Part shown: one piece after another, positions 27,441 through 36,947 of the stretch
Layout of the letters: every line of letters starts with the position of its first letter
How positions within the stretch are numbered: position 1 is the stretch's first letter
Origin: an uncultured Succinivibrionaceae bacterium
GTDB lineage: Bacteria; Pseudomonadota; Gammaproteobacteria; Enterobacterales; Succinivibrionaceae
Direction of reading: 5' to 3'
Assembly: GCA_944393045.1 (NCBI GenBank)
Contig: CALXYT010000008.1
Location: 1-54,437, forward strand
Length of the DNA: 54,437 nt
The notes under the pieces: model-generated
Told to the model about the DNA's origin: nothing
Databases searched by the model: none
What the model saw: the letters and a program-made list of their open reading frames with translations, nothing else
Position numbers and translations under genes: made by a program

Positions 27441-28766
27441 ATGAGTAATAAAGTTTTTGGTATTTTTACTGGTATTATTTTAGTTATTCATCTCTTATTA
27501 GCTACTATTTTTGCTAATAACCAAATTGTCCAACCAGAACAGTGGCATTTTTTAGCAGACTGTTATCAATATTACCTTCAAGGAACTCCTTCCTATACAG
27601 GTGCTAATTTTCCGGGAATTGGACCTACTATTGGAGCTTTACCAAGCATTATTGCATCATTAACATTATTTTTATTTAAATCGCCTTTAGCTATCATGCT
27701 TGGCATTATTGTGCTTAGAATTGCGGCGTTTATTATTATTGTCTTATCGTTAAAGCCTTACTTTACTAATAAAACACTATCTTATTTAATCGTGCTTTTA
27801 GCGTTTTCACCATGGCTTTTATATGAAACAAGACTTACTGAGCAGGCTTTATTACTTTTTGGGGTGGCATTAATTTTTGCGCCACTAATGATGCTTCGTA
27901 AATTCTCTCTTGTTGAAGATGAATACCAAAATACTATGGAAGTATTAAAAGGTAATAAAATTCGTGATTTTGCGTATACCCTCTTACTTTTACTGGGCAT
28001 TTATTTTAGTAGCCAGATAAGTTACCTTTCACTTGCGTTTATTATCCTCACTCTTATTTTATGGGTGCGCAATTTAATAAAGCTTTCACTTTATGGTATT
28101 TTTGCTTTTATCATTATTTGTGCCTACCCTACTTACACGACTATTACTGCTATAAACTCCAATCCTGAGCTTACTGGAGTATTTTTTAACAATCCTTCTT
28201 CAGGTAATTTTTGGCAGGCGCACATTTATCCAGTTTTAAAAACTTTTATCGATTGGTTTCGTTTAGGTTCTGCCTTTTTTCCAAGTTACATTATTAAAGG
28301 CTTTAATCCTCAAAATTTAACAACCTACCCAATTGAACAAATTATTTACTATGTATGGTTAATAGTACTTTATGCAGTGGGAACTATTACATTATTATTT
28401 AATCTATTAGTTTCAGGTTATACTTTTAAAAACAACTTAAAGAACATGTTTAGTTTTAAGCATATAAACCAAAAAGAACACTTTTTAATGTTATGTTCTT
28501 CTTATGCCCTATTAAGTATTATGATAGTAGTTGCCTTTACTCCTATTAAGATATCTTCTTTAGCACTTGGCGTTATGTTTCCTTTTGCTATTTTACCGAT
28601 ACTTGGACTAATTGCCGCCCATAAAGCATTAAGCAATCATACTCATATCATAATCTTAACTACTATTGCTATGTTTTTAATAGTTGTCTCTTTAGCTACG
28701 GCATCATCATCGGTCTACTTTGGTAATGCTCAAACTTTTATTGAACAATTTGCTAATGAAATGTAG
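27441..28766 (+). CDS. Polytopic membrane protein, glycosyltransferase GT-C-like
   Basis: A 441-residue protein with about ten or eleven transmembrane segments spread over its length. The first periplasmic loop, residues ~26-65, reads VQPEQWHFLADCYQYYLQGTPSYTGANFPG, where an acidic residue after TM1 would suit a GT-C fold (PMT/ArnT-like) using a lipid-linked sugar; a FSPWLLYETRLTEQ segment (~118-131) is also typical of such proteins. No single motif proves this. No sugar or LPS gene cluster surrounds it. The ATG lacks a good Shine-Dalgarno, so the start is not certain. It could alternatively be a transporter or an uncharacterised membrane enzyme. Confidence 0.5.
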   Translation: MSNKVFGIFTGIILVIHLLLATIFANNQIVQPEQWHFLADCYQYYLQGTPSYTGANFPGIGPTIGALPSIIASLTLFLFKSPLAIMLGIIVLRIAAFIIIVLSLKPYFTNKTLSYLIVLLAFSPWLLYETRLTEQALLLFGVALIFAPLMMLRKFSLVEDEYQNTMEVLKGNKIRDFAYTLLLLLGIYFSSQISYLSLAFIILTLILWVRNLIKLSLYGIFAFIIICAYPTYTTITAINSNPELTGVFFNNPSSGNFWQAHIYPVLKTFIDWFRLGSAFFPSYIIKGFNPQNLTTYPIEQIIYYVWLIVLYAVGTITLLFNLLVSGYTFKNNLKNMFSFKHINQKEHFLMLCSSYALLSIMIVVAFTPIKISSLALGVMFPFAILPILGLIAAHKALSNHTHIIILTTIAMFLIVVSLATASSSVYFGNAQTFIEQFANEM

Positions 28767-28956
28767 TAAAAACTAAAGATTTATAATAACTTTTTCCCTT
28801 AAAGATACCTTCGCAGCAAAATATATAAAAATCTTTGCGAAGTAATTATTACTTTTGCTCTGTCAATCACATATTTTGCTATGACTTGATTATAATAGCT
28901 TTTTAAAAAAGATTGTTTGGTATCTTAACGTAAGCACTAAAGGATCAAAAAGTACG

Positions 28957-30465
28957 ATGTTTAACAAGATTATCTTATGTTGTTTTATAGCTCTCCTTCT
29001 TCCTCAAATTTCCTATGCCAAAACACCCAAAAAAGTAACAGAATCACCAAGAATTACTTCTGCTTTTATTCCTTCTGGTTCTTTTAATGGCGTAGCCTAT
29101 ACTTTTGGGAGTAAAGAGTATGGCTATAATATGGATGAATATTTTAGACCAGCATCTACTGCAAAAATCATTACAGCTTTAGCGGCAACTCTTTATTTAG
29201 GACCAAATTATAAAATCGAAACACACTTAAAAATTGATCCTATAGCTGTTGATACCGTAAAAAATAAGCTTAAAATCGATAATGGCACCTTAAATGGTAA
29301 TATCGAAATTGAATTTAGAGGCGATCCAACCTTAAAACGATATCACCTAACTCAGCTACTCTCTAGCCTTAAAAAAAGTGGTGTTAACCAAATTAATGGT
29401 GATGTTATTTTAAACTCAGGTTATTTTGCAGGTCATGATTATGCACCAGGCTGGTCATGGGATGACTTAACAAAATGCTTTACTGCTCCACCATCAGCTA
29501 TTATTATTGATAATAATTGCGTATCAGTTAAATTAGTTGGTACTAAAATTGGTACAAGACCAACAGTTAGTTTCCCAAAAAATGTCCCTATTACCGTAAA
29601 TGTAGATAATGTTGAGGTTGTGAAACCTTCAGAGTATTATGGTGGCTGCGCTCTAGAAGTAAATCGTGATACTAATAATGTTTATAACTTATCAGGTTGC
29701 ATTCCTTTACAAAAACCTAATAAACCTTTAGGGTTATCTTTTGCGATTCAAGATACCAATCAGTGGGGAGTAGATATTATTACTAATATCCTTAATAAGA
29801 TTAACATTAAAGTTAATGGTAACATTCGTGCCACTCGCAAAGCTGAAGGAGAATACATTAGCTTTGCTCGCTATAAATCAGAACCAATCAATAAACTCTT
29901 AAAAAGATGTCTTTACCGTAGTGTAAATCTTATTGCTGATAGCTTAGCAAAAACTATTGGTACTGTTTATTATAAGCGTCCTGCTAATTACCATATGGCA
30001 TCAAGTGCGATTTATAACATTCTTAAAAAAGAAAAAATTGAATTAGGTAATGCTACTTTAGTTGATGGCTCAGGGCTGTCACCTCATAACTACATTACCC
30101 CTCGTCAGATGCTCAATGTACTTGAGTATATTGAAAGTCATGATGATAAGCTTGATTTAATTAAGCTTTTTCCTGTTGCAGGTGTTAATGGTACCGTATC
30201 AGGTCGTGGCAGTATGATGCGCCCACCTTTAGTCCAAAACGTAGCTGCAAAAACAGGAACCCTTAATGGCGTCTCAAATGTCGCAGGCTTTTTAACTACT
30301 ACCACAGGTAAAAGAGCTGCCTTTGTATATTTCTTAAACAACTTATCCTACGATACCAAGACTCGTCAATTACTATCAGCACATCGTATTCGCCGTCCAC
30401 ATTATCCACATGAACGCATGATTCTTGAGCATATTTACGATGAAAAATTTGTAAAACATCCATAA
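28957..30465 (+). CDS. dacB: D-alanyl-D-alanine carboxypeptidase/endopeptidase, PBP4 type
   Basis: Periplasmic peptidoglycan peptidase of the S13 family, removing terminal D-Ala and cutting cross-links. A signal peptide (~1-22, ending SYAK) is present. The three penicillin-binding motifs are intact: SxxK in RPASTAKIITAL (~67), SxN in YRSVNLIADSLAK (~322), and KTG in AAKTGTLNGVSNVAG (~430). The 502 residues agree with DacB (E. coli 477). The large insert between SxxK and SxN, typical of PBP4, is present with paired cysteines. A TATAAT at 28891 may be its -10. Monocistronic. Confidence 0.95.
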   Translation: MFNKIILCCFIALLLPQISYAKTPKKVTESPRITSAFIPSGSFNGVAYTFGSKEYGYNMDEYFRPASTAKIITALAATLYLGPNYKIETHLKIDPIAVDTVKNKLKIDNGTLNGNIEIEFRGDPTLKRYHLTQLLSSLKKSGVNQINGDVILNSGYFAGHDYAPGWSWDDLTKCFTAPPSAIIIDNNCVSVKLVGTKIGTRPTVSFPKNVPITVNVDNVEVVKPSEYYGGCALEVNRDTNNVYNLSGCIPLQKPNKPLGLSFAIQDTNQWGVDIITNILNKINIKVNGNIRATRKAEGEYISFARYKSEPINKLLKRCLYRSVNLIADSLAKTIGTVYYKRPANYHMASSAIYNILKKEKIELGNATLVDGSGLSPHNYITPRQMLNVLEYIESHDDKLDLIKLFPVAGVNGTVSGRGSMMRPPLVQNVAAKTGTLNGVSNVAGFLTTTTGKRAAFVYFLNNLSYDTKTRQLLSAHRIRRPHYPHERMILEHIYDEKFVKHP

Positions 30466-30483
30466 AATTGTTTTTATAGATCT

Positions 30484-30518
30484 TTTCCCCCTTACTTATT
30501 AACATAAGTGAGGGGGGG
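30484..30518. terminator. GC-rich bidirectional terminator after dacB
   Basis: CCCCCTTACTTAT, loop TAAC, ATAAGTGAGGGGG: a 13-bp stem with one G-T pair between dacB and the antitoxin relic. It is flanked by TTTT on the left, so it also serves the minus strand poorly; the T tail for the plus strand is absent. Confidence 0.5.
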
Positions 30519-30773
30519 GCGTGTGGATGGAATTTATTTGCCTTTTTACATCTTTTAATGCGATGCATTCTTCCTGAGGAGTTGCTAGTCTTTCGAATAT
30601 TTCACTCATAACAGAATTTATTAGCAAATACATAGTTTCTTCGAGATTTTTGTAAAGCTATTCACTAAGAAGTACGGCATTGCTTTTTTAGTAGTCACTA
30701 CTAAAGGTTCATTTTTTTTCAAAACATCATCTAAAACAGCAAATATATTTTTTCTAAAAGCTGTTACGTTCAT
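30499..30773 (-). pseudogene. Frameshifted Phd/YefM-family antitoxin relic
   Basis: Minus-strand translation from ATG at 30773 begins MNVTAFRKNIFAVLDDVLKK, then NEPLVVTTKK, the N-terminal DNA-binding half of Phd/YefM antitoxins. After TTKK the frame shifts: the next frame reads NAVLLSE, a stop, LYKNLEETMYLLINSVMSEI, then FERLATPQEECIALKD, the usual continuation (NAVLLSxExYxxLxETxYLL). So there is one frameshift and one in-frame stop. Total length (~91 codons) matches the family. No toxin gene (RelE/YoeB/Doc) is next to it: downstream is the dacB terminator and upstream is alaA leader sequence. It is a decayed toxin-antitoxin locus. Confidence 0.75.
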
Positions 30774-30995
30774 ATTCACATCTTTTTGTGGTATCACTTA
30801 TACATAATGACTTAGATAATTAGCTTAAATCAAATAGTAAAGTAAATAATTGTTTTCTTTCTTTTTAGATGTGTTAAAGTATTTGCCAATAGATGCAAAC
30901 AATCACAGCAATATTTTTAAATTAGTGTTAAAATCTCTATATTAAAGTTTTTATTCTTTAACTATTGTAGATTCATTTATTGTGAAGCTGTAAAT

Positions 30996-32213
30996 ATGAA
31001 AATAATTGAAAAATCCCATAAATTAGATAATGTCTGCTACGATATTCGTGGTAAAGTACATATCGAAGCTCGTCGCATGGAAGACGAAGGTCATCGAATC
31101 CTTAAGTTAAATATTGGTAATTTAGCGACTTTTGGGTTTGAGGCGCCTGAGGAGGTTGTTAAAGATATTATTCTTAACATGTCTCATAGTGAAGGTTATT
31201 GTGACTCAAAAGGGATTTTCTCAGCGCGTAAAGCCATAGCGCAATACTATCAACAAAAAGGTCTTAGAACTGTCGATTATGATGATATCTTCATTGGTAA
31301 TGGAGCTAGTGAACTAATAGTTCAGTCTATGCAGGCATTACTTAATAATGGCGATGAAATTCTCGTACCTGCACCTGACTACCCTCTTTGGACAGCTGCT
31401 GTTAATTTAAGTGGTGGTAGAGCTGTTCATTATATGTGTGATGAACAGGCTGACTGGTTTCCAGATCTTGAGGATATCAAGAAAAAGATTACTCCACGCA
31501 CTAAGGGGATTGTGGTTATCAATCCTAATAATCCAACTGGTGCCGTTTATTCTACGGAGTTTTTATTAGATCTTATCGAGGTTGCTCGTACTAATAATCT
31601 CGTTATTTTCTCCGATGAAATCTATGATAAGATTTTATACGATGATATTGCCCATCATAGTATTTGTACTTTATGCGATGATGTTTTAGTACTTACTTTT
31701 AATGGTTTATCAAAAGCATACCGCGCATGTGGTTTTAGACAAGGCTGGATGCTCATAAGTGGACCTAAGCAATATGCTCGTGGTTATATCCAAGGGCTAG
31801 AAATTCTAACCACTATGAGACTTTGCGCCAATGTACCAATGCAATATGGTATTCAAACAGCATTAGGTGGATATCAAAGTATTAACGAACTCATTCTACC
31901 AGGTGGTAGATTACGCCGTCAGCGTGATTTAGCTTATGAACTAATCAATCAAATACCAGGCCTAAGCGTGGTAAAACCAAAGGGCGCATTATATATGTTC
32001 CCTCGCATTGATCCAAAAGTTTATAAGATTAAAGATGACCAGAAAATGGTGCTTGATTTACTAAAACAGGAAAAAATGCTTATTGTTCAAGGCACAGGTT
32101 TCAACTGGCCAGCTCCTGATCATTTTAGATTAGTATTCCTTCCTCCTGAGGATGTGATTACTGATGCTTGCAGTAGATTAGCTCATTTCTTAAAAACCTA
32201 TCACCAGAACTAA
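30996..32213 (+). CDS. alaA: Glutamate-pyruvate (alanine) aminotransferase
   Basis: PLP-dependent class I aminotransferase making alanine from pyruvate and glutamate. The 405 residues equal E. coli AlaA (YfbQ). The N-terminus IIEKSHKLDNVCYDIRGKV is characteristic of AlaA. Visible are the substrate/PLP motifs NPNNPTGAVYS (~175-185), SDEIYDKILYDD (~205-216) and the Schiff-base Lys in FNGLSKAYRACGFRQGWM (~234-251). In E. coli alaA lies beside yfbR, as here, but a terminator separates the two in this genome. The 220 bases upstream are AT-rich with no firm promoter call. Confidence 0.96.
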   Translation: MKIIEKSHKLDNVCYDIRGKVHIEARRMEDEGHRILKLNIGNLATFGFEAPEEVVKDIILNMSHSEGYCDSKGIFSARKAIAQYYQQKGLRTVDYDDIFIGNGASELIVQSMQALLNNGDEILVPAPDYPLWTAAVNLSGGRAVHYMCDEQADWFPDLEDIKKKITPRTKGIVVINPNNPTGAVYSTEFLLDLIEVARTNNLVIFSDEIYDKILYDDIAHHSICTLCDDVLVLTFNGLSKAYRACGFRQGWMLISGPKQYARGYIQGLEILTTMRLCANVPMQYGIQTALGGYQSINELILPGGRLRRQRDLAYELINQIPGLSVVKPKGALYMFPRIDPKVYKIKDDQKMVLDLLKQEKMLIVQGTGFNWPAPDHFRLVFLPPEDVITDACSRLAHFLKTYHQN

Positions 32214-32245
32214 AGTTTATTTGAGCAAATTTTATTTATAATACT

Positions 32246-32280
32246 AATCCATAGCTAAGCATTGCTAAGCTATGGATTTT
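32246..32280 (+). terminator. Intrinsic terminator between alaA and yfbR
   Basis: AATCCATAGCT and AGCTATGGATT form an 11-bp stem around an 11-base loop, followed by TTTT, 33 bases after the alaA stop. Confidence 0.7.
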
Positions 32281-32306
32281 ACATTTTTAATCTTCAAGGA
32301 ATAACT

Positions 32307-32927
32307 ATGCAAAGCACCTTTTTAGCCTGGATTTTTAGGATGCCCTTAATTAAACGCTGGGCACTTATGCATACTTTTCGTAAAGAAAATGTGGCAGAAC
32401 ATAGCCATCAAGTTGCTGTTATTGCCCATCTATTATGCGTTATAGCAAATCAATACAATAACGGCGATTTAGACCCTCAAAAAGCTGCAACTTTAGCGCT
32501 TTTTCATGAAATAAGCGAAACTAAGCTACAAGATTTAAACTCAAAAACCAAGTATCAAACAGCCGAATTTACCAAACAATTTAAGCTCTTAGAACATCTT
32601 GCAGAAGAAGAATGTGTAAATACTCTACCTAAAGAACTTATTAGTATTTATAGACCACTAATAGTTCAAACTGAGGTTGATGATAAGTACCGCAAAATTG
32701 TTAAAGCTGCCGATATCTTAAGTGCTTATATAAAAACTAAAGAAGAGATGCGTTATAACAATTTAGAATTTAAGCATGTAGAGGAATCTTTTAACCAAAA
32801 AATTGCCACTCTTGCGCAAGAATATCCTTATGTTCAGTTTTTTATCGACCATTTTATCTCATCATGCAATTGTACCGTTGATGAGCTTAGTGGTCTTGAT
32901 GCCTCAAAATCATTACCCCCAAAGTAA
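32307..32927 (+). CDS. yfbR: YfbR-like 5'-deoxynucleotidase (HD-domain)
   Basis: HD-domain phosphohydrolase that in E. coli dephosphorylates deoxynucleoside 5'-monophosphates. From ATG at 32307 (AAGGA six bases upstream; a 15-codon upstream extension is unlikely) the protein has 206 residues, against 199 in E. coli. Conserved are AEHSHQV (first metal His, ~31), KAADILSAYIK (metal Asp, ~134) and the catalytic Glu in HEISE. The hallmark HD pair, however, is His-Glu in LALFHEISETK (~69-70), where E. coli has YHDASE; the downstream LPTPVKY loop is changed to LNSKTKY. Activity or metal preference could differ. Possibly cotranscribed with the following two genes. Confidence 0.88.
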   Translation: MQSTFLAWIFRMPLIKRWALMHTFRKENVAEHSHQVAVIAHLLCVIANQYNNGDLDPQKAATLALFHEISETKLQDLNSKTKYQTAEFTKQFKLLEHLAEEECVNTLPKELISIYRPLIVQTEVDDKYRKIVKAADILSAYIKTKEEMRYNNLEFKHVEESFNQKIATLAQEYPYVQFFIDHFISSCNCTVDELSGLDASKSLPPK

Positions 32928-33021
32928 GGTTATTAGATTTTTCTGAGGCGTGCTATAATAGCTATATTAAAGGTAAATTTACCTAATCTTTTATCTACTA
33001 AAGGTTGGCTCTTAACTTTTT

Positions 33022-33516
33022 ATGACTAAGCTTAATCCAGAAACAGCAATATCTTTTATTACTGACTCTAAAGGGAATAAAACTCATGTTATTCTCCCTA
33101 TGGAGCTTTATAAAGATATTTTAGCTTTAAAAGAGTTAATTACATCTGCTTCTGATTTGCAGGAAGATGCAGAAGTCTATACGCTTACCTCTAAAAATAT
33201 TATAGCTCTAGGTTACCCTATGGCTGATAGACGCAATCCAAGCTTTATGGTACTAAAAGGCTCAAAAGCTTCACTTACGATTGTGCAATCACTAAGGCAA
33301 CCTATTATTGATTTACGTAATGAACTAATTAACTCTTTAGTTTTAACTAAAGACACCTCTGAAAATTGTTATATTTTTACTAAGAATTACCTATTTTCTA
33401 GCCCTTCTATGGCCGCAAGTCTCATTGCCGGTAACTCTGCTAATGGACTAGAGAAATGGATTAATAAAAACGGTTTTACCCTTAAGGATTCAGGCTACGG
33501 GCTTAAACATTCTTAA
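33022..33516 (+). CDS. DUF4357-domain protein
   Basis: A 164-residue soluble protein. The C-terminal ~60 residues (SMAASLIAGNSANGLEKWINKNGFTLKDS) match the pattern of DUF4357, a small domain of unknown function commonly attached to restriction or nuclease-like proteins; the preceding YPMADRRNPSFMVLKGSKASL is the usual first part of that domain (GxxxxxxxxVLKGSxA). The N-terminus (NKTHVILPMELYKDILALKEL) recalls short antitoxin-like or type II system segments and is not assignable. It lies 94 bases after yfbR and 24 bases before the methyltransferase gene. No nuclease motif is present. Confidence 0.65.
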   Translation: MTKLNPETAISFITDSKGNKTHVILPMELYKDILALKELITSASDLQEDAEVYTLTSKNIIALGYPMADRRNPSFMVLKGSKASLTIVQSLRQPIIDLRNELINSLVLTKDTSENCYIFTKNYLFSSPSMAASLIAGNSANGLEKWINKNGFTLKDSGYGLKHS

Positions 33517-33540
33517 GATTAGATACTAAGTAGGAAATAT

Positions 33541-34857
33541 ATGGGCTCATACTCCTTATCTAGCTTTAAAATAAGACTAATCTACTCTATTTTAAACGAT
33601 CACCTTAACCAAGCTATGCCCTTAGATGTGGTATATGCCAACTATTTTAAAAAATTAAAGCTTCAACCTCAGGAACAAGCGTTAATTATTCGTCTTATAA
33701 ATGATGTATTACGAAGATTAAATTATTACTGCCATATTGCAGGCTATAAAAAAATTAAGGACATTAAGCGCCATATCAATAAACTAATCCTAGTTATTCA
33801 TATGGTGCATAAATGGCCTTTACCAAAAGATTTACCAGATACCGAAGATTTTAATTATCGCAAAGCAAACGAGCGCAAAAATGAAGCTGACGCTATCGAT
33901 AACTTAAAATATGGTTGCCCTTTATGGCTTGATACTTTAGCCTATAAGGAATTAAAAGAACTTTGGGAACCTGTCAAAGAGCAATTAAGTGTAGAGCATA
34001 AGTGCTATATTAGAGTTAATACCTTAAAGATTAATATTGACTCTTTACGTAATGCACTAAGCGCTGAAAATATTAGCACATCTCTTTGCCCTGATGCGCA
34101 AGATGCCCTTGAGGTGACCTCAAATTGCTCGATCTTTCGTACTGAGTCCTTTAAACAAGGATTTTTTGAGCAACAAGATAAAGGATCACAACAAATCGCC
34201 AGATTTCTTGAAGTAACTCCTGGCATGAAAGTAGTAGATGCCTGCGCAGGATTTGGGGGTAAAACTTTACACCTAAGCGCCCTTATGCAGGGGAAAGGTA
34301 CTATTATAGCCATGGACAATAAAGAATATAAACTTAAGGGGTTAAAAGAAAGAGCCAAACGAGCTGGAGCATTTAATGTTACTACTCGCCTGATCGATTC
34401 TACTAAAGTTATTAAACGTTTAAGTAAAACTCAAGATCGCGTCTTATTAGATGTACCATGCTCAGGTCTTGGCGTATTAAAGCGCAATTTTGATACCAAG
34501 TGGGTAGATAGAACTTTAGAAATTAAAGAGCTTATTAATATTCAGCGTGGTATTTTAGATCGCTACTCTGATATGACTAAAGTTGGGGGCAAATTAGTTT
34601 ACTCTACATGCAGTATCCTCCCTTCAGAAAACTCTTTACAAATTAAGCATTTTTTAGCAAAGCATCATGACTTTATACTTGAAGATGAAAAACTAATCTT
34701 ACCAGATGCCTCAACTGATGGCTTTTATATGGCAAGACTAGTTAGAGTAAAAGAAGATGAAGTACCCTCTACCAAAAATCTTACTGCTAATGAAGATTCA
34801 TTAGAAGCTACTGATGACAGTAATGATAGTGATGCTAATAATGATGATAAGATTTAA
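33541..34857 (+). CDS. RsmB-like rRNA (cytosine-C5) methyltransferase
   Basis: A 438-residue SAM-dependent m5C RNA methyltransferase of the NOL1/NOP2/Sun (Fmu) family. An N-terminal NusB-like helical region (~1-130) resembles RsmB. The SAM site is VVDACAGFGGKTLHLSAL (~236-253); the DVPCSGLGVLKRN (~302-314) and STCSILPSEN (~355) motifs carry the two family cysteines. RsmB (429 residues in E. coli) methylates C967 of 16S rRNA; the sequence cannot exclude another target. The C-terminus ends in an acidic Asp/Asn-rich tail. AGGA lies six bases before ATG. It follows the DUF4357 gene and ends at a bidirectional terminator. Confidence 0.85.
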   Translation: MGSYSLSSFKIRLIYSILNDHLNQAMPLDVVYANYFKKLKLQPQEQALIIRLINDVLRRLNYYCHIAGYKKIKDIKRHINKLILVIHMVHKWPLPKDLPDTEDFNYRKANERKNEADAIDNLKYGCPLWLDTLAYKELKELWEPVKEQLSVEHKCYIRVNTLKINIDSLRNALSAENISTSLCPDAQDALEVTSNCSIFRTESFKQGFFEQQDKGSQQIARFLEVTPGMKVVDACAGFGGKTLHLSALMQGKGTIIAMDNKEYKLKGLKERAKRAGAFNVTTRLIDSTKVIKRLSKTQDRVLLDVPCSGLGVLKRNFDTKWVDRTLEIKELINIQRGILDRYSDMTKVGGKLVYSTCSILPSENSLQIKHFLAKHHDFILEDEKLILPDASTDGFYMARLVRVKEDEVPSTKNLTANEDSLEATDDSNDSDANNDDKI

Positions 34858-34899
34858 GCTGTAACCATAAAGCTCAAGCTTAAGTTTAAATATACTAAT

Positions 34900-34924
34900 A
34901 AAGCCTAAGGAAACCTTAGGCTTT
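34900..34924. terminator. Bidirectional terminator between convergent rsmB-like and deaD
   Basis: A perfect 11-bp stem (AAAGCCTAAGG with CCTTAGGCTTT), loop AAA, T-rich on both sides. Confidence 0.85.
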
Positions 34925-34967
34925 AGTTTTATTTAATTATTTTGTTTTATCTTTGATGGTTTTGCGC

Positions 34968-36947
34968 TTAATTAAAACTTAATTTAGTGCGCCCAGTCTT
35001 TTTATCTCGAGATTTTCTTTCAGGAGAGCGAGAGTCTTTACGAGTATTGCTTCTACCAAAGCTATCACCGCTTTTATGAAAGTTCTTTCTGCGTCTATCT
35101 GTTCTTTCTCTAAAACGTCCAGAACCTGAAAATCCTTTATCGGCATAATCTTTATCAGCATAATAAACTCTAATCTCTAACGCTCTACCACAAACTCGGG
35201 CTTTCTTTAAAATATCTAAAGTTTCTTTTGGCATGCCTTCTGGTAAATCAATAGTAGTAAAGGTATCAAAAATATTAATGCTACCAATATACTTACTGTC
35301 AATCACCCCCTCATTAGCCACAGCACCTACTAATTGACCAGGTTTTAAACCATCTTTATGACCAACAGCTACACGGTAACGTACCATTTTTATATCCGGA
35401 AAATCTTTTAGCGCTTCAGGTTCAGCACTTGGAGCTGGCTTTCTTGTACGTTCTTTCATTTCATCAAAAGAACTTTGCTTAGGTTCTGGAGCTGATTCAT
35501 CGATAAATAAGGGCTCATCACCTTGCACTAAACGAGCAAGAGCTGCGCATAAATCGATTGGATCAATAGCATCATCTGCTAATAACTCATTGATGATATC
35601 CTCATATACTGCTAAATCATCGCACTCTAAACTTGCTAAGATCTTATTCTTAAAGGCAGTTATTCTATGACGATTAATATCTTGTGTAGTAGGCATCTTC
35701 ATAGGTTCAATTGGCTGCTTAGTAGTATGCTCAATTAAACGTAACATTCTTCGCTCCTTTGGAGAAACGAATAAAATAGCATCACCTGTTCTACCTGCTC
35801 TACCAGTTCTACCAATACGATGTACGTATGATTCAGGATCATATGGAATATCGTAATTAACTACATGGGTGATTCTTTCCACATCAAGACCACGTGCTAC
35901 CACATCGGTAGCAATTAAAATATCTAACTGCCCATTACGTAACTTATCCACAATTTTTTCACGCATTTTTTGAGGGATATCACCATGTAAAGCCTCACAA
36001 GCATGACCACGAGCTGCAAGTTTAACGGCAAGTTCTTCAGCATCAGTCTTAGTGCGTGTAAAAATTAGGAGCGCATCATATGGCTCAACTTCTAATAATC
36101 TTGTCAGCGCATCAATCTTATGAAGCCCTGATACTAACCAATAACGCTGTCTTACAGTATTAGCAGTTTGAGTTTTAGAAGGAATCTTAATTTCTACTGG
36201 TTCATTTAAATAAGTTCTTGCTACACGTTTAATAACATCTGGCATGGTAGCAGAGAATAAAGCTATTTGGCGGTCTTTAGGACATTGCTCAATTATCCAC
36301 TCTACATCCTCAATAAAGCCCATGCGTAACATTTCATCGGCCTCATCAAGCACTAAAGTTTGCAGGTTAGCAAGTTTTAATTTATCACGCTTAATAAGAT
36401 CCATTACACGCCCAGGAGTACCTACTACAAGTTGTACTCCACGGTTTAGTGCCTTAATTTGTGTTTCATAAGATGCACCACCATAAATTGGTAATACATT
36501 AAACTTTGGTAAATACTTAGCAAATGACTGACAAGCCTCTGCACATTGAATAGCAAGTTCTCTAGTTGGAGCTAATATTAAAACTTGCGTCTTTTTGGAG
36601 TTTAAATCGATTTTGGATAAAAGTGGTAACGCAAAAGCAGCTGTTTTACCAGTACCAGTTTGCGCCTGCCCTAAAATATCTTTACCAAGAAGTAATGGTT
36701 CAATTGCTTTAGCTTGAATTGGTGATGGAGCCTCATAACCTAAATCTTTTATAGCTCGCAAAATCTCTTCTGATAAACCTAAATTATCAAACGATCCTGT
36801 TAATGATGCTTTATCTTGAGTATCACTTAAAACACTTGAGGTAAAATCATCAATATCTTCTAAGATATTAGTTTTATGCTGACATTCATCTTCAAGTTCT
36901 TTTAAATTAGCTAAAAGAGCTTCTACTGCTAAATCTTTTTCTTTCAT
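34968..36947 (-). CDS. deaD: DEAD-box RNA helicase, DeaD/CsdA type
   Basis: ATP-dependent RNA helicase for ribosome assembly and cold-shock mRNA unwinding. Core motifs: AQTGTGKT, PTRELA, TPGR, DEAD, SAT, ATDVVARGLD and HRIGRTGRAG. A DbpA-type RNA-binding domain follows (~535-620; MVRYRVAVGHKDGLKPGQLVGA), then an Arg/Lys/Ser-rich tail. From ATG at 36947 it has 659 residues. An in-frame ATG at 37010 would add a hydrophobic 21-residue leader (MLFIGNSLCKEV...), which is unusual for this family, so I prefer 36947. About 55 extra acidic residues precede the Q-motif compared with E. coli. Monocistronic, with a long AT-rich leader to 37467. Confidence 0.93.
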   Translation of the reverse strand: MKEKDLAVEALLANLKELEDECQHKTNILEDIDDFTSSVLSDTQDKASLTGSFDNLGLSEEILRAIKDLGYEAPSPIQAKAIEPLLLGKDILGQAQTGTGKTAAFALPLLSKIDLNSKKTQVLILAPTRELAIQCAEACQSFAKYLPKFNVLPIYGGASYETQIKALNRGVQLVVGTPGRVMDLIKRDKLKLANLQTLVLDEADEMLRMGFIEDVEWIIEQCPKDRQIALFSATMPDVIKRVARTYLNEPVEIKIPSKTQTANTVRQRYWLVSGLHKIDALTRLLEVEPYDALLIFTRTKTDAEELAVKLAARGHACEALHGDIPQKMREKIVDKLRNGQLDILIATDVVARGLDVERITHVVNYDIPYDPESYVHRIGRTGRAGRTGDAILFVSPKERRMLRLIEHTTKQPIEPMKMPTTQDINRHRITAFKNKILASLECDDLAVYEDIINELLADDAIDPIDLCAALARLVQGDEPLFIDESAPEPKQSSFDEMKERTRKPAPSAEPEALKDFPDIKMVRYRVAVGHKDGLKPGQLVGAVANEGVIDSKYIGSINIFDTFTTIDLPEGMPKETLDILKKARVCGRALEIRVYYADKDYADKGFSGSGRFRERTDRRRKNFHKSGDSFGRSNTRKDSRSPERKSRDKKTGRTKLSFN

